This document shows, piece after piece, positions 62,578 through 64,000 of a stretch of DNA of 64,000 nt (position 1 is the stretch's first letter; each line of letters opens with the position of its first letter). The notes under the pieces are model-generated. The model searched no databases and was not told the DNA's origin. It was given only the letters and a program-made list of their open reading frames with translations. The stretch comes from Acidobacteriaceae bacterium (GTDB taxonomy: Bacteria; Acidobacteriota; Terriglobia; Terriglobales; Acidobacteriaceae): the NCBI GenBank assembly GCA_028283655.1, contig JAPWKE010000003.1, positions 3,162,001 to 3,226,000 of the forward strand, written 5' to 3'. A program made the translations under genes and the position numbers.

Positions 62578-64000
62578 ATGCATCGTTTGCATAAGAGCCT
62601 TACCGCCGCAACACTGGTTGCGGGACTGGCCGCTGGTTCTGCCGCGCAAGCGCAGGCCGCGAAGAGCACCACTCACCCTGCCGCTCATGCCGCCGTCGCC
62701 AGCAAGCTGCCGACGATTAAGTATGAGACCTACACACTGCCCAACGGGTTGAAGGTGATCACGCATGAAGATCATCGCCTTCCGCTGGTGGCTGTCGATC
62801 TCTGGTATCACGTTGGCCCGCTGAACGAGAAGGCTGGACGCACAGGCTTCGCGCATCTCTTCGAGCACATGATGTTCGAAGGCTCAGAGCACGTTGGCGA
62901 GAAGATGCACATCAAGACGGTGGACGCAGCGGGCGCCACCGACGTAAACGGCACCACCAACTGGGACCGCACAAACTACTTCGAAACGCTGCCTGCGAAC
63001 CAGCTTGAGCTGGGCCTGTGGCTTGAGTCCGACCGTATGGGCTTCCTGATGGAAGGCCTGAACCGCGAGCTGCTCGCGAACCAGCGCGATGTGGTCCGTA
63101 ACGAGCGTCGCCAGCATGAGGGCACGCCGTACTCGCTGGGCGAGGAAGAGATGGTGCACCAGCTCTTTCCGAAGGACCACCCCTACTACGGCGTCGTAAT
63201 CGGCTCGCACGCGGATGTTGAAGCTGCGCGCATTGCGGACATTCGCGACTTCCACCAGCAGTACTACACGCCGAACAATGCTTCGATTGCGATTGCGGGC
63301 GACTTCGATCCGGTGAAGCTGAAGGCATTGCTGACGAAGTACTTTGGACCGATTCCCAAGGGCCCTACGGTACCGCCGGTACATGTAGTGACGCCGCCGA
63401 TCACGGCACAGCGTCGCTCAACCGTGACAGACACGGTGCAGCTCCCGCAGTTGAATATCGGCTGGCTGACGCCCCCGGTGTTTGCAGCAGACTCGTACTC
63501 CCTGGCTGTAGCTGTCGATGCACTGGGAGAGGCGAAGGTGAGCCGCCTGGATAAGGCGCTGGTCTACGATCGCCAGCTTGCACAGAGCGTGACCTGCGAT
63601 AACGATGCGGAGAAACTTGCAGGCATGACGGGATGCTCAATCACAGCACGCCCGGGCGTGAAGCTCGAAGAGATTGAGCCGATCGTGTGGGACGTGATCA
63701 AGAAGCTCGACGAAGAGGGCCCTACCGAAGCAGAGGTGAAGGCGGCGAAGGCGAAGGCCCTCTCCGGCAAGATCATCGGCTTGCAGCGTCTGGGTGGCTT
63801 TGGTGGAGTAGCCGACACACTGAACCGCTACAACCAGTACATGGGCGATCCGGACTATCTGCCCAAGGACGTGGCCGCGATGAACGCGGTGACGGTGACT
63901 TCGGCAAAGGCTGCGGCGCAGAAGTATCTGACCGCGGACAAGGCAGTCGTGGTCTCTGTTGTGCCCGGCAAGAAGGTAGTGGACGATGTTCCCCGTTCGC
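62578..64000 (+). CDS. M16-family zinc peptidase, N-terminal part (continues beyond right edge)
   Basis: At least 474 residues from ATG 62578, with AGGAG 11 bases upstream; open to the end of the window. Signal peptide about 1-26. TYTLPNGLKVITHEDHRLPL, then the inverted zinc site in GFAHLFEHMMFEGSEH (HxxEH) with the downstream glutamate in a KNERR-like VVRNERRQHE. The second, inactive M16 half begins around residue 280. Such periplasmic peptidases degrade peptides or process secreted proteins. The partner M16 protein, if any, is outside the window. Confidence 0.93.
   Translation, partial: MHRLHKSLTAATLVAGLAAGSAAQAQAAKSTTHPAAHAAVASKLPTIKYETYTLPNGLKVITHEDHRLPLVAVDLWYHVGPLNEKAGRTGFAHLFEHMMFEGSEHVGEKMHIKTVDAAGATDVNGTTNWDRTNYFETLPANQLELGLWLESDRMGFLMEGLNRELLANQRDVVRNERRQHEGTPYSLGEEEMVHQLFPKDHPYYGVVIGSHADVEAARIADIRDFHQQYYTPNNASIAIAGDFDPVKLKALLTKYFGPIPKGPTVPPVHVVTPPITAQRRSTVTDTVQLPQLNIGWLTPPVFAADSYSLAVAVDALGEAKVSRLDKALVYDRQLAQSVTCDNDAEKLAGMTGCSITARPGVKLEEIEPIVWDVIKKLDEEGPTEAEVKAAKAKALSGKIIGLQRLGGFGGVADTLNRYNQYMGDPDYLPKDVAAMNAVTVTSAKAAAQKYLTADKAVVVSVVPGKKVVDDVPRS

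Noticed and set aside
1-64000. CRISPR array, prophage, transposase or integrated plasmid
   Set aside because: No regularly spaced direct repeats, cas genes, integrase, transposase or phage structural genes are visible.

Overview
The window reads as chromosomal DNA of a soil acidobacterium of the Terriglobia type (relatives such as Terriglobus, Granulicella or Edaphobacter). This is inferred from gene content: a 1240-residue Oar-like TonB-dependent receptor with an N-terminal carboxypeptidase-regulatory-like domain, a huge secreted beta-propeller/ASH-repeat protein with an internal transmembrane-plus-GC motif near its C-terminus, DUF6624 and DUF4160/DUF2442 proteins, and high G+C codon use. 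No rRNA, convincing tRNA, CRISPR array, transposase or phage gene was found.

Region 1 (1-23.0 kb) is an exopolysaccharide-type locus, almost all on the minus strand. In transcription order it has rfbB and rfbA (dTDP-4-keto-6-deoxyglucose), a GT25 glycosyltransferase, a polyprenyl-phosphate sugar transferase, a Wzx-type flippase, three modular megasynthase genes, a GT-A-like transferase and a GT4 transferase. Beyond a plus-strand membrane acyltransferase lies a further glycosyltransferase cut by the left edge. The megasynthase has the order A-PCP / KS-ACP-aminotransferase-C-A-PCP / C-A-PCP-TE. It has lost the acyltransferase domain from its PKS module. My reading of the adenylation codes is Thr, Gly, Gly. 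ATGA overlaps couple it to the flippase upstream and to a sugar transferase downstream, so its product is probably part of, or exported with, the surface glycan. This is the most unusual system in the window.

Region 2 (23.0-33.6 kb) holds housekeeping genes: a CDP-alcohol phosphatidyltransferase, a DUF3861 protein, an Rrf2/IscR-type regulator next to cysteine desulfurase, the TonB-dependent receptor, a malic enzyme and a flavoprotein. Region 3 (33.6-41.2 kb) has the secreted propeller protein and an ECF sigma / zinc-finger anti-sigma / double-PDZ operon. Region 4 (41.3-57.6 kb) is a mosaic of small operons: DUF4160-DUF2442, an RNase HI-like protein, a LOG protein, an AsmA-like protein, an ABC-F ATPase, a Na+/H+ antiporter, an MHYT-GGDEF cyclase, iscU plus an IscA-type carrier (apart from iscS), a zinc-dependent phospholipase C-like protein, YceH and an OmpH/Skp chaperone. 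Region 5 (57.6-64 kb) has a gene-poor kilobase, a disordered-plus-receiver-like protein, mnmG carrying two in-frame insertions (one an imperfect inverted repeat), and an M16 peptidase cut by the right edge. Several convergent or terminal genes are separated by strong intrinsic terminators.
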